DNA of 64,000 nt from Centropus unirufus (GCA_013397695.1 VYZI01000242.1:345822-409821), one strand, 5' to 3'; counted from the first letter of the stretch, positions 26,362 to 40,282 are shown. Notes: a model not told the origin generated them from the sequence alone. A program made the numbers and translations.

Positions 26362-27031
26362 GTAAAAGAATGGTTCTTGGAGGGTGTTGATTGACAGCTG
26401 AATGAGCTAGAGCCAGAAGTGTGCCCAGGTGGCCAAGAAAGCCAATGACACCTTGGCCTGTATCAGAAACAGCGTGGTCAGCAGGGCAGCGATTCTGCCC
26501 CTGGACTTGGCACTGGTGACACCGCACCTCAAATGCTGTGTTCAGTTCTGGGCCCCTCACTGCTAGAAGGATGCTGAAGTTCTGGAGTGTGTCTAGGGAA
26601 TGGCAACAAAGCTGGTGAAGGGACTGCAGAGCAAGTCTTATGAGAAGTGGCTGAAGGAACTGGGGTTAACGTGGAAAAGAGGAGGCTGAGGGGGGGACCT
26701 TATCAATGCCTACAACTGCCTGAAAGGAGGTTGTAGACATGTGGGTGCTGGTCTTGTCTCCCAGGTGACAGGTGGTAGGACAAGGGGGAATGGCCTCGAG
26801 CTTTGCCAGGGGAGGTTCAGGTTGGAGATTAGGAAGAAGTTTTTCACTGAAGGGATCATCAGTTGCTTGAACAGACTGCCCAGGGAGGTGGTGGAATGAG
26901 CACCCCTGGAAGTATTTAAAAGACCGGTAGAGGAGGTGCTTAGGAATATGATTTAGTGGTTATCAGAAATGGTTGGACTTGATGATCTCAGAGGTATTTT
27001 CCAACCTAGTGATTTTCTCTGTGATTCTGTA
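26362..27031 (+). mobile_element. CR1 LINE 3' part (tail type B)
   Basis: A plus-strand CR1 3' fragment starting in the codons for the GVLVDS-like segment of ORF2 (gagggtgttgattgacagctg). It continues through caggtggccaagaaagccaatg, cactggtgacaccgcacctc, gtgttcagttctgggcccct, aagtggctgaaggaactggg, gaaggaggttgtag and cccagggaggtggtggaatg. It ends in ggttggacttgatgatctca, ccaacctagtgat and tctgtgattctgta. It stays quite close to consensus but has in-frame stops, so it is inactive. The tail type is the same as at 17165-17903. Confidence 0.94.
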
Positions 27032-30000
27032 ATCTTGCTTGCTTGGGCCTTCATGAATCTTGGATGATGAGTATCTTTATATAGTAGGAATATGTCCACT
27101 CCAGAAGGACCAAAAACAGAGTGACACATGACACCTGTCGCTCTTCTCTTGCTGTTATGATGAAGAATATTTTGCTGCTGACATCTCTGCTGTGGTCTTA
27201 TGAGAGCACACATCTTCTGGTCTCCTCATGGACTGTCATTCATCAATCTGCCTCCTGAGAGCAGTATCTTGGAAATGATGTTCTCTTTATTGAAATAAGC
27301 TATTCTTTTAACCCTTGTCATGCTGTTTCCTCTGGTGCTCATGCACACTCATGCACTGCCATTCATATTTCATTTGTACAAACCTTACTATTTATATCAC
27401 AAATCTCTACTATTCAAACTTGCCCCAACATTGTGCCATGAGCATATTACACACTGATGTTTCTTTGACTCATACAGGTACCCATTAATAACAAACTTCA
27501 TCTGCAGAAGACAGCAGTGACACTGGTTTACTGCCGCACTTGCTCATTTAGAACTGTCCATAAGCCTCTGGGAAAAATATTCAGATATTCTTGTTTCTGT
27601 TAGAGGAAATCAATTAAATGTGACTTGAGGGAAAAGTATTTTAATTCATACCTTTAACTACTGTCCAATTTGGAGGAGACTTTTTCTTTCCACTAAGCTA
27701 TTTCTAACATAAAAACATTGGGTGGAATTAGTATGGTTAAGTTATTTTTATTTATCATCATTATTACCATAGTGGTCTGAAACTGCTGCTGTTCTATCAC
27801 TTTGACATATAACTCCTTTCAACATTTTCCTAAGTGTAGTAATTATTTCTATCTCTTCTTCTGACAATTTATTAGAGAAGATTCTGAGGGTAAAAGAATG
27901 TTTTTAATTACTTTGAACATTAGTTTGAATCCATAATGCTTGAAAATAGGAAGTGTTGCTTGCTGTTATTAAGACGGGAATGCTTCATTTAAGTCATCAA
28001 AAACATCATTAACTCAAAGTGAGGAAATTTTCTAAGTGCAAGACGTTGGTCACTGCTTGCCTTCTTCAAGATCAGGCTAAGCAAGAGAATTATATGTTTA
28101 TGGGTTTCCTCTTGAAAAAATACTATGTGGCCTTTAAGCACAGCTGATAAAATCTTTCCTGTCACGCTGGAAAATATAAATTGTTATTTTCTTTTTATAG
28201 AAAATGCTATTAGCAAGTCAACTATACTAATCTACTGAAGTACAACGCTAAAGATCTTTTATTAATTACTTCATACAAAGGATGATTTTCTGCTGAAAAC
28301 TATTGTTCTCACCTAGATCAACCTTCCACAGAAACCAGTGGGTGTCTGTTGAATAAGTACTTCAATATATAGGCTAGGGTATTCTGAAGTGTAAAGACCC
28401 TTCAAATCTACCACTAGTTAGCAGACTGAATGGCTTGTAGATACCTTCATTGGTGATACAGGAAAACGAGGGCATGAATGCTTCTGTAATAAATAACTTT
28501 TTCACCCCTTGTGTGTAACTGCCTTGTGCAAATTCCAGCTGTAAAACACCTGCTTACTTAGTTCTGTCACCTTTATATACAAGTGTTTCCCCTTGCTTCC
28601 ACTGCTCCTGATGCAGGTCAGAACCCTAGTCCTTGCACGAGTGTAAAATTTTACTGCTGAGACACTGAAATATTTGCTCCCCATTTTTAAAACTCTGGAA
28701 AAGGGTTTAAAGGGAGTGCAGATTTTTCTGTGCCTTGCCTAAAGATATCCTTAGGCAACCTCTATAAATTAGCAAGTTAATGTAGAGAGAAGGAAAGGAA
28801 GAATTTTTCTGTGCTGGATACTTCGCAGTTAATCCTTCAATATGTATTATATCTGAATTTGCAAAGCCAGATTCATCTCCTCCCTGTATAAACTGAAATT
28901 GCTTCAAAACCACTTTGTCTTCATGCCTGAAAAGTGGAGTGGATTAGTCTCTGATCCTCTGTTTTTGGAGGGGAATGCTAGCTGCCTCAGAAATCTCAAT
29001 GTACGTGGCACTGACCAGTGCACCAACAGGAATATAAGAGCCAATTATTCCTGCTGGAATCTAGCCTATAAAAGAAAATAAAAATTTTTAAAAAAATGCA
29101 GAACTCCTATCAAACCAGAAGGTATAAACCTTGGGAAAGTGGCATCATCTCCTCCCTCATCTTACTTTCAACCTCCCATCATATTGCCTATAGAGAAAAT
29201 TTCAAGAGGGTTTTATAAATTTGGCGGGTTACTGGGGACATTTTCCTATCTCTTCCCAAGAACCCTGTGCTTGAATTGGCTTGTATAGGGAAGTAGGTGA
29301 GTCTTTTTTTTTTCTGAGCAGAACAATCAGGAGTCTTCTGAAGACAGACATTATAAAGCTGGGGAAGGCGGGTAACCCAATCTTGTTCTGCCCTCAACTC
29401 TGCTGCAGGTGTATTTCATGTAAGGAGTGTATGAGCGCTATTCTCTTCTCCCTTCAACTTCAGCACAGTTTTTGATGACTGTAACTTTGACCTGAATTTA
29501 TGACTGCTCACGTCCATCTACTGAAGGGAAAACAGTCAGGTGTTATCTTGCAGCCGAGCTGCAATAAAACTTACGTTGAATAGACTATCTCAAGACTTAA
29601 CTAGTCTTGTTTTGTTGCTTACCAAAGTCTCACAAACAGGTTGATTTTGTTCTCCTATTGCCTCCACTCCTGGTTGCCTGGAGCCACATGGTATCCTTGC
29701 CTGCCTTTGTATAACCGACATTATGTGGCATTTACAGTTTTGATTTTTGTCAACAAATTAAGACCAACCTTCACCTCTGTACATCCTGGGTTTCCATTGT
29801 ATATTCTGTGATTGTTCACTTCCTGTGGATAAAACAACTATAACTGTTACAAGGGAGGTTTGTTGTTGTTTTTTTATCTCAATTGTTTGCATGTGTTACT
29901 TAAAAGCTACATGAACTCTGACAAACCTCACCAGTAAAGTCTTTTCTTTCATACCTTATATTACCTCCTCAGTTTCTTATTTTTAAACTAATTTTCTATG

Positions 30001-31934
30001 CTAAAGTTATTATTTTAACCTATATACCATAACACTCTCATTCAATTATCTTCAATGTGGAACCTTATTATTGTTAGAAACTATAAGTGTATGAAACACT
30101 GTAGTTTTCTTGTTCTTCCTGCAATAGCATTATCTGTTTAAATATGAAAGTGAATTAGTTTAAGCAGGACTCTTATGGGTCCACATTGGGTATTTAGAAT
30201 CAAATTATTCACATGAAGGTCTTTATAATATGTCCTTCAAAACTTTTCTTCACCTATTCCTCTTCTCCTTTAATTACACTAACTAGATTATAATTTGTTT
30301 GCCACAATATGTTTTGTGGCATCTTTCATTCAATAGTGGTTGCACGCTTCCTGTTTTCCAGACCTCTGGAGTATGTTGTGTGACTGGAAAACAAAGCTCC
30401 ATCTTCTTTGAACTATGGAAAGTTTGGAACAAAATAACTTTTAACAAATCTGCCATCTTCATCCTTGTTCCCTACTATCATGTTTTAGTGGATCAATTTT
30501 CTCTTTTATGGTCTGTCAAGTGGCAATATATGTGAAAAGTCCTGTATTTTAGTTGAATATTGCTTGACAATTTGGATGTTTGTTTTTCTTATTTTATACC
30601 TTTAATTGGAAAGAAATGTGCTGCCAGCTTAGCCTGGTAGCAAAAGTTAGTAACTATTAAACAAATCAGGCATTTCATTGATTACTAGTTCAATTGCAAT
30701 TCTTTATTATTAACGTGCAGCCACTCCACCTCAAAAGGAGGACTGCATTCCTCTGTATTTTGAGATATTTGGATCCATATCTGAAACCTGTGACTGACCC
30801 TTGCTGTAATAAATTTATTCATGTACCACCCTTCTCATCAAAATGCTCTGCTCTCTGCAAGGCTAATATAAACAGATGTTCTTCAGGAGCCCTTCCTCTG
30901 CTTTTATGTAGTATATCAAGGGCTTGAGAGCTCCGTGTGTAGCACAGGCTGCACCCTATTTGGGTAGTATGAAAGCTTAGAAAAATACAGTATAATGTTT
31001 ACTGTATTTATTCAGCAAATGAAATAGGGAAAACAACTTACATTTAACGGTGATATTCCTTTTACCTCTATGAAAGGCAGTATAGACCTTAGCATAGCAA
31101 CATCAACAAAAGTCTACCTGTAGCTCATTTATGAAAAATATTAGTACTTCTTAGATCAGCATATGTTAAATCCCACTGAACTTATCAGGGAAAGCTTAAT
31201 TCACCTAAGGCATATGTGTATAATTGAATGCATTCAGAACAATATCAAAATCTCTCATTTGTAGTTACTATATAAAATGGAAGATGTTTGCTTAAACTGA
31301 ATAGGCCTCTTAGTTTGTAAACTAATGGAAGAGGTTCACTTTCAAGATCTTAACATGCATGAACTATTATTGTGCATTTGATAAAGGGGGCTTTTCCTCT
31401 TCAGGATGATCCTTTAAAGTTTGCATTGCTCTATTCTGCAAATCTAAGGGAGATGTAACAGCTTCCATAGTCTTATTGGTGGTGGAGTGATGACGAGGAA
31501 TCTGCAGTTCCTACAGGGAAAAGTAAGCACTAGATCCTTAACCAGAGGTGCATTGGACCTTTCTTCACATTTCACAGTTGCTCTTCTACTATGCACTTGC
31601 TTTCCAACAGGTGCTTTTCCCAAAATCCCAAATCCCACCAAAATGTCACATATTAAAAAAAGACTTGGTCTCCTGTTTGACCAGCCCAGGGCATAATTTC
31701 CTATGCGTGTATTAAGCGTTAATTCAGTCAAGAGGAGAATTGATGTTTTTCTGTCAGAATAGTTTTGCCAGGGAATGCTGATTTTCAGTAATATTAAAAT
31801 CATTTGTAATAGCTTTGTCAATATGATTAATTACAAAAACAGGGGGTTTAGGTATGGAAAAATTGTTTTCTTCTGAATTCTGTGTGGAGTTATAATGCAA
31901 CATAATGATGCTCAATACAAAATGTCCCAAATGA
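27032..31934. other. unique AT-rich noncoding DNA
   Basis: I recognise no gene, RNA or repeat in this 4.9-kb stretch beyond short homopolymer runs. Open frames are short and unconvincing. A conserved noncoding element could be present but would need alignment to other birds to show. Confidence 0.6.
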
Positions 31935-32345
31935 TTAATGAACAGCAGGGCAGAATTCACCCTCATGAGACTTGCAGAGGGCTGCAAAAAACTAGTTGAC
32001 CTCAAAAGACTAGTTGACTGGATTAGCAGAAACCTCATAAATCCAACAAAAGCAAATGGGAGGGAGTAACTGCATATGTAGAACAGTGCAGGTGCCTGGA
32101 TGGATGGATCTGGAGAAGGATAAGCTTCTGCATGCTTTTGCTGGAGTCAACGTTAACCACACGGGGGGCTGCATTAGCCAGGATATAGCCATCTATTTGA
32201 GGTAAGGGGCTGTTCCCTCCTCTCCAGCACTCAAGTGTTAAAAGTATTATGCCTGGTCTTGCCACTCCATAGTTCAAAATACTAAAAAACTGGAGCCAGT
32301 CCAGTGGAGCTGGAGCTGAACTCAGCCCTACTTTGAGCAGACTGG
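31935..32345 (+). mobile_element. old, diverged CR1 LINE fragment (ORF2 C-terminal region)
   Basis: The match to CR1 is weaker than for the other copies but runs in order: acctcaaaagactagttgac and tggattagcagaaacctcat (the CR1 block ending gctgacaggaacctcat), then aatccaacaaaagcaaatg, then ctgcatatg, then gatctggagaaggataagct, then gggctgcattagccaggata, and finally ctctccagcactcaagtg and gagccagtccagtggagc. These correspond to the segment between the reverse-transcriptase core and the 3' end. Heavy divergence and small deletions suggest an older insertion than its neighbours. No 3' tail is seen. Confidence 0.7.
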
Positions 32346-33071
32346 GATTAGAAAAGGCCTTTCAGTCTGAGGTAATCTGTGAAAAATTGTGCTAAATTTT
32401 GTTATAAGGCTTGACCAGAAGTTTGGTACTGTGGGTATTTTTTTATGTTCTTCTAGAGTGGGAAGAAATAGTCATAATCCTATGAGTGAAGAAAGATGGG
32501 TTTCAAAACTGTTCCCATCTGAATTGTAGTGAGGTTGCTTTTGATTCAACTTATCACAAATATAAGCGAGTTTAAATTGGGTACTCCCAACTCTGTGTTA
32601 GTACAAGCAAACAGTGTATGGTCATATACTAGTGATAGTAAATGAGGATCTTCATCCCATTTCACTCTGTGACATGCTAAACAAAGAGCAACAAAGTGTT
32701 CTACAGGTGAATTCCAATTTGTTAATCATGTTTCCTAGGGCAATTCTCACATTCCACAAGAAATAGCAAACCCACTGTATTAAGCACTCTACTAGCACAT
32801 TATATTGGTTTCTCTTGCACTGCAAAATATGTTGTATTCCTAAATCATTTGGCATATGGAGTTCTACAGTACAAAAACTGTCCAGGGCCCAAAACATGGG
32901 TTTCTCTGATCAATGAACATTTTTGTAAAGTTCATTCAAAATCAAACTTAATCTTATTCATGCATATGTTCATGGAAATCTTAGCATTCATCTTAGATCT
33001 TCGTGAATTCATAGAAAAACTTACTGACCCCACAGTTGAATTCAGAATCTGTATTTAATAGTTTGCATTTT

Positions 33072-33107
33072 GTTCATTGTGTAATTTAAGTTCATTGTGT
33101 AATTTAA
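33072..33107. repeat. perfect 18-bp tandem duplication
   Basis: The unit gttcattgtgtaatttaa occurs at 33072-33089 and immediately again at 33090-33107 without a mismatch, so the duplication is probably recent or still polymorphic. Confidence 0.95.
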
Positions 33108-33707
33108 AAGGTATTACTCTTGCAACTTGTTTGAATGCTTAATACAACTTTCGACACAGATAGTGCGTATTAGTCATCTAAACAGTGTGCTTAAAGTTGT
33201 GCTAGTTCTACAAGTTCATTTAAAATGTTGCAGCTTATATTGCAGCATACATACTTAATTTTAATAGAGAAAGCTTAAAGTATGTACAAGACCAAAATTA
33301 TTTACTGAAGCAATTTAAGAATACTTTTAATGAACTACAGATAAGAGGATTCTTCATAGAATTTGGAAAACTCACAAATAGGGAAAAATATTATGAGTTA
33401 ATTCCTTCACTCTCTGAGAGATAATAATACAAGCAAAGATCACCTCTAGTTTTCTTTGTCTTCTAGAGCCATATTCTCACTGGCTAGGGTGATGGTGCTC
33501 CTCAGAGGAGGAACACGCAAGTACACACCATAAATAAGTGCTCATATATATTGTACACACCCAAGTGCAGCATATTTGGTTGTGTAACTGGAAAAGGAGA
33601 AAGAGTCCCTGATAGCTATTTAAATAAATCCAAGTGTATTTTAATTTTATCAGAAAATTTTCTATTATCTGTTACTTATTAATCTTACTGATGCAGAAGC
33701 CAATGTT

Positions 33708-33734
33708 AAAAAAAAAATAAAAACAAAAAAAACA
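33708..33734. repeat. A-rich tract
   Basis: A-runs interrupted by single T and C bases make a 27-base A-rich tract. No processed transcript or SINE body is recognised upstream. Confidence 0.9.
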
Positions 33735-34081
33735 AATATTCAAGGAAAGGTAAAAGGCATACAGCTCACATTAAGAGTGCTGATAAACAGTGGAATAAGA
33801 AAGATTATGCCTCTGCAGCTCTAGGTTTGATTGAAGATATTGCCAAAGATGGTTTCAGTGGGGTGCAAGATACAGAAGGCAAACTTCAGAAAACCTAGCC
33901 TAGAATTGGAGGGAAGGATTATGAAGTGTGCATTTCATAACTGTATCACCTTGTTCACAACAGTAATTGCAAATAATGGGAAGAGTCACAGGAGAGATAG
34001 TAGGGAAGAGCTAGAAAAGAGTTATTAAATCACACTCACTATATGATGGGGGTGGGAGGAATAAACTAGAAAAAGAATGAG

Positions 34082-34124
34082 ATTAAACAGAAATAGAATT
34101 AAACAGAAATAGAATTAAACAGAA
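34082..34124. repeat. 16-bp tandem repeat, 2.7 copies
   Basis: The unit attaaacagaaataga is repeated at 34082-34097 and 34098-34113, and a third copy keeps its first 11 bases (34114-34124). There are no spacers between units, so this is a minisatellite-like slippage product and not a CRISPR array. Confidence 0.95.
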
Positions 34125-35731
34125 GAGAGGTATCTTAAAAGCTGGAAGAAGCAGGAGAGAGGGGGAAGAGAGTAGAAGACGTATTTCTTTCAGGGAAAGG
34201 AAAGTATTATAGGAGTGAAAAGGGAAAGAGTGGGAAAAGAGGTTAAAGACAGAACATTATTATTTTGCAGAATCAGTTTTATGTGTAGGGATGGAAATTA
34301 ACAGAAAAATGAACAGGAAGTGTAATAAGAATTCGGCATCTAGGATTCAGTTAAGTTGAACAAATTGCAGACTTTTGCTCAGAATTTTATTTTTTTTTTT
34401 TAACGGAGTAAGGCTATTTGTGGGAATTCCTCAGAAACTGCAGCATACCATGAATAGAGAAAGATGATTTGTCATCAGATGTTGTCAAAAAAATTATTGG
34501 TGCTACTCATCATCAGCAAATGCCAAAGTTTGGGGGGATTGAACAACTCACTTCAGAAGAGGAAGAATACTGAGAGCAGCTGCCAGTTTACCAACACAAC
34601 TGAGTTGAAGTCCCCAGGTTTAGATTGATGTGCAGGGTGGTGGAGTGTAAAGAAGGGTTTTCTGGATATTTGTGGTAGGGGGTGGTCAATGATAGAATTT
34701 AGCAGCAGGGCAGAACAACAGATGGACTTAGGAAAACTTATAAAAGCAACTGCTGCGCAGCTTTTGGGCCACTGAACGGCAGAATATAATTTCTTTTCCT
34801 ATGTGAGCATCTGTTTTATTGTTAGATTGCCTGTACATACCATACAGGTTAGGAACTCATAGAAGAGCTTAACTCCTCATGGTCAGGAATTTAAATCCCA
34901 AAGAAAACTAGCTCATAGCCACTTGTTCTTTTGCCAGTGCTAGCCTTCACTTTCAAGTGGTTCTGGCTTAAATACCTCTCGTTCTTTTCTCTAGTATAAA
35001 ATGGCATATCTGCATCTCTACTGGGTTTTTCCTCACTTTCAAATTCTTTAAATGTGAAGACAGCTGATCAGAACCATATATTCCATCAGGCCTTCGTGTT
35101 GCCTTTCCAAGAGTGCTAGGAAAGCAGCCTCTGGCAGTGTCTGTCTTTTCCACAGCTGCCTGACAAGTATTTATTGCCATCCTATTGTTAAATCACATGC
35201 CCTGGCTCAAACAGGGCTCAAGACTCAATGAAAATGGGAAAACAAGCTACCTGAGATGGAAGACATCATCAGGAAGACTGAAGTTTCATTCCAGAGATGC
35301 TGCTCCTTACTGCAACACTGTCCTGATTGATCTACTGATGAAAAAGCCCTACATGATGAGTCTTGATGCAGAGGCCTCCAAGACTAGCAGGGTGTTTCAT
35401 CTGGAAGAGCCTGGATTATGGTGAATCCCATAGACCATCTATCTCAATTCTGAAATATGGCCATATCCAGCCTGGGCATATGCTGATCTGGTCTGTATCA
35501 CAGGAAGATTTGGTCTGCTGCTTTCTTGCAACTGAAGATGTTACTGAGGCATATGCACTGCTCTCTCCTTAGACCTAAGACATCCAAAGCAACCTGAGAT
35601 TTGTTTATACTCACTAGCATAAAAATGTCCAGCTAAAATGTCCAATTTGTCTTATTGAAAAAATCAAACAACTGGAGCCTGTTTCTTCCAGGATATCATG
35701 ATTCGTCTCTTGGTTTAGATTTATACAGGAC

Positions 35732-35746
35732 AAAAAAAAAAAAAAA
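35732..35746. repeat. poly(A) run of 15
   Basis: Fifteen A bases are flanked by aggac on the left and ggac on the right. The short flanking match could be a coincidence or a tiny duplication. No element body is recognised upstream. Confidence 0.9.
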
Positions 35747-38700
35747 GGACAAAGAAACAAAATACCGTATTTTTACCTTCAGTCTATTTTTGAGCATACT
35801 AAGTCATTATTAGGAATATCCATATTTTGTTGCATTCCTTAATTTGTTTAAATTCAGATCACCTTCACTGTTTTTTCATCTTGCAGAGTTTGCAGCAATA
35901 TTGAACCTATGCTGAAATCTAAAGGCAGATTTCAGTCCAGAAGTTCTCTTAGCAAAGCTAAAACTTAGGACGAACTTTGCAATAACTGACATCTTGCATC
36001 CATTCATTCCCCTCATGTCACAGATTTTCTCTCTCTTAGCTGCAGGTAAAAAAACAATTGAAACACTCTGAGCATTGAGAAATCTAAAATAAAAAAAATA
36101 AAAAAAAGTTGTCCTGTTAAAAACAATGACAGAAGAACCTACCCTTAAAGTTTTATGCCAGGACAGGATTTTAGGAGTTCAGTTATTGGCATGTCCTATG
36201 TGTTCACCAAGAAGACAGAATCAATAAAGCCTTCTAAATATACATCTACCTTACTTTTACAACCATGCTTCTAGATTTAGGGGGTTTTATAAGTGTATGT
36301 GCAGTCAAATATCAACAATCTTGGTTTTGTTCCTAGTAGTTTGATTAAGAAAAGGTACCACTTAGGCACAGAGATATGTGAGCTTTTTTAAAGCAAAATA
36401 AACCCTAGAATCTTTATAAAAACTCAGAAATACAGTACCACATGACAATATACTTGGGACACTCATTCTTTGAGTTGTAATAAGTCCAGTTCAGGAGCTG
36501 TAAACGTATATTTTTTCCCAAAATCAGCTGTTTGAGGCAAGGCTTGCAGTCTCAGCCCACAAACAAAATAATTGTGGGCCTCTGTGCCCTGCAGGGAGTG
36601 CTCACCTGGGATACAGTGGCAGTCAGGAGCTTTAGTACACAGCCCTCAGGGTCAGGATATCAAGAGGACAGGGAAGAACATTGAGGAAGTGAAAATAAAG
36701 CAGGGTGCATGTCAGATGACGACACACAAAAAAAAAACACAACAAAATTTCAGGGAGGTGAAAAGAGCCTAAACAACGCTGGTAATTTGGGTAGGAGATT
36801 ACATTTGCATTCAGGCTGGATGATAGTTCAGTCCCCTAGGAGCTAACGGGAACTGAAATGTCTGCGTCAGGGGAATTTCTGCGATATTTGTTTTTCTTCC
36901 TGTGTTCAGATGGTAATTCAAGCTACAGCAACTTTTCAGTGTCATGGAATACTTTCATTTGAAAATGCCACCATCTGAGGTTGAAGGAATATATTTGCAT
37001 TAAGGGTAGCTTGAGAATAACTTGTGGTGCACTGCATTGCTGCAGTGTCTCATTCAAGCTGCGGCTATAATATGCTCCCTTCCCTGTCTGATATACTAAA
37101 ATTCTCAACAGGCCCTACATGGGAAAGCATGAAGAGGAAATGCAATCTAGTCTCCCGAGTCTGTATTTGGCTCCATAAAAATACATGCTGATCAGCTCAT
37201 CTTAATAAAATCCAGGAGGCTGCCTACACACCTTAAAAATACACAGCTTTATACCTGAGTTTGCTGGGTTTATTGGCTGGTGTTTGGGAATTTGAAGACA
37301 TAATTTTCTGACTTTTCCTTTGGACTCCTTAGCACAATTTTTTAGTTTTGCTGTTGCACTTCTTTTCCCCTGTTTATTAATGATTCATGTCTTTTATTTT
37401 TCTGCACCTTCCACATACTTCTGCTTGTGCTCAAACTCCTTTGCACTCTTTCTCTCCCATCTTTTCCTTCATAATCCCTTTTTTCTTAATTCTAGCATTC
37501 TGCATCACCATCTATTTTTCTCAGATCTTTACCTGGTTTCTTTCCCTCCCATGTATATACCAAGGTATTCCAACACAGAAGGCTTTATTCAAGCAAAATA
37601 GTTATGAAAATGGGAACTGGCTACCTTGCAAGTTGGTGTTCCTCATGTCTGTCATGTCTGTCTACTGGGAAGCTGGTGCATTGCAAGTTTGAATCTTAAT
37701 TTATAATAAATCTACTGTACAGAGTACAAGCCTTAGGCTCCTAAACATCCGGATAGTTCTCAAAATGTTAAATATAGTGCTTTCTGGTTTATAGCCTTAC
37801 AGTTTCCAAAATTGCACATGTAGTAAAACATCTTTTTAGTTTTATAATATTCAAATCTTTTAAAGGTCTGTGAAAGTAGAGGATTTCTAAACTTTTGATT
37901 CTTATTTTAAAGAAATTCTTTATGAAAATGCTTGGTTATCTTGCAGATCAATGCAAACTAGTTGAATATTTTCATGCTTTCAAGAAATTACTTGTAATTT
38001 TGAGCGTGTTAGTATTCCTCAACTAACTGAGAAGGGGTGTGGGAGTTATGGTGGAGCTAGAGGATGCTTAAATCTACTTTAGTAAATTTTTTCCTAGAAA
38101 AAATACAGTTAGCAATGAGAGACAAACCTGTACACTTTCCGCTTTTTTACTAGTAGTGTAGCTTGGTTTATAGTTAGTGATGCTATATAAACTGTGTAGG
38201 CTAGCTTTGTTATACACCAGATTGCTGTGTAAGGATGGTTGTTGAGTGCAATCCTCTTGATTTTTCCTTTTGGAAAAGCCCTTTTGCAGAACTGTGGAGT
38301 ATGGAACACAATGTAATGTACTATGCCCAGTATAGATATCCAAATTAAGGATGGTTTCAGGAAAAACAGCCTCCTTCCGCATCTGCCCGGAGAACTGATC
38401 TGTGGCAAGCTGAATCTCAAAGGCTGACTTAGCCTTTGAACCTCAAATTTAAGGTCAGTGTCTCAAATTGAGATTAGTGGTTTGGCTCAGTTCAGTTCCG
38501 TAGGATTAGAAGTTATTCACTACCACTTTTACTCTTGACAAAGGGCTTCAGCAAAAATAGGAATAGGGGCTAGACACATTGCTTACCCTTATCTTAAACT
38601 GGTCCTTCTTCCCTGCTGTCTGCTTTGCCCTTTCACAGACTGTGCCTACCACCTAAATGTACATCTCTGCCTGGGAGACTCCTTGATGTTCTTTGTGTAG

Positions 38701-40282
38701 TTAGTTATAGATCATAATAAAGTATGCAGTTCCTGGTCCATCGCTGTTTTTAAATTATTCATAATTACAAGTGTTCTAATTGGTGTAGATTTATGCTTTA
38801 TTGCTCCATTTGTTTACTTTTAAAAGATTTTTTGTCAGTGTGCACTGTGCTTGGCAAGCATGCTTTCCTCCTGGATTTATAACATGGGTTAGTCATAGTT
38901 AGCAAATTATCATTTCAGGGAGACTTTAAGTAGCCTAAATCTCAATAAGCTCAACACCAGTGTTCATATTTGTTTTCTTCCAGTTTGAGTCTAAACATGC
39001 TTGTTTTTCAGTTGCCAATCAGTAAATTTTTCTCTTTGTTTCTTAAGAATAAGGATGCACTCTCCTGGGTCTCAATCTCCAGGATAGCATTTTTTGAATA
39101 TATATTCATCTAGTAGTTTTTATTATGTGTTTGGAAAAGAGACACTGTGATCTGCCTAGGTATGTCAATACATTTGGATCGATGTCTTCAAACCCAGGGA
39201 CTTAAAATGAGACCCTGGGCTCTTAAAGCCTTGGGCGTCTTGTGGAATTCAAGTGCTGGTATGTGTAATGAAATCTTAAAAGAGATGGTAAGAATAAGAC
39301 CTTCAGTGCTTTACTGTTTACCAGTTTTGCGCCACTATGAGGATAGCTGACTAACTCTTCCACAGTAAAGCTTGCGTTAATTTTTTTGTATTTATAGAAG
39401 ATATATAAAGTAGGACATATAACTGCAACAAAATATTACATAAATGTAACATAATGTAAAATGCATGATTTTGGCTACTTCTGTTACGCAACACTCAGAA
39501 CTTCAAAAGCAACTTCCTGCTTAACATCAAACATGTATTTAAGGACCTAAATATTGATTTAAATGAAAGCAACTGAAGTTACAGGTAACATGTCTTAAAA
39601 ATCAAGGCATAGAAGCTGTATCGCTTAGGATGCCTGCCTTTTACATGCTTGCTAACTGCAACTGCTCTACACCTAGACCTCCATGGTGCAGGATGCAGAC
39701 TGCAAAATAAGAGACTAGCAAGCACAAAGCAGGTCTTAAACTCTAATGGAGTTACTTGAAACTTGTTACCAAGTGTAAAAGTGTTGAGTTTTCCCTTCAA
39801 CTTCTACAAAAATCTCTCAGTGTAAGGACATGTATATTCTTTTGGAAGTAGAGCCAAGTAGCACACAGAAATCTCCCCTGACATTATGTACATCTTTAGA
39901 GTTTATGTCCCATGTAATGAGTTAGCAGAGCAAACCCATTTCATGTATGTCTATAGATTTTTTTTTAGTAAAAAATCTTGAGGAAGTGGGTTATGTAACT
40001 AATTTATTACAATGTTTTTAAGGTAGTCAAAGATGGAACAATAACATTATCAAATTACCATCTATTGTCTTTAATTTCATCTCTAAATCATGTTTCATTT
40101 TTTTGTCAAGGGTTGATACTTTACTTAATACATCCAAAATACCTGTTCCTGTCATTGTAATGAGAGAGCCTTCCCAAGCCTTAGCCTGGGATTAAGGTTG
40201 AATTGTGTCCATTAAATTAGGTTTTTAACCCTCTTATGCAGAGTCTTGGTGAAAGTGAAACTTCAACAAATACACACAAGAA

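Noticed and set aside
34082..34124. Regular short repeats considered as a CRISPR array
   Set aside because: Units are directly adjacent with no spacers, and the sequence is from a vertebrate.
35180..35575. Region with moderate GC and two overlapping plus-strand frames considered as a pseudogene
   Set aside because: The first frame starts at TTG, neither translation is recognised, and there is no sign of a processed-gene poly(A) directly downstream. The A15 run at 35732 is about 160 bases away and has no clear link.
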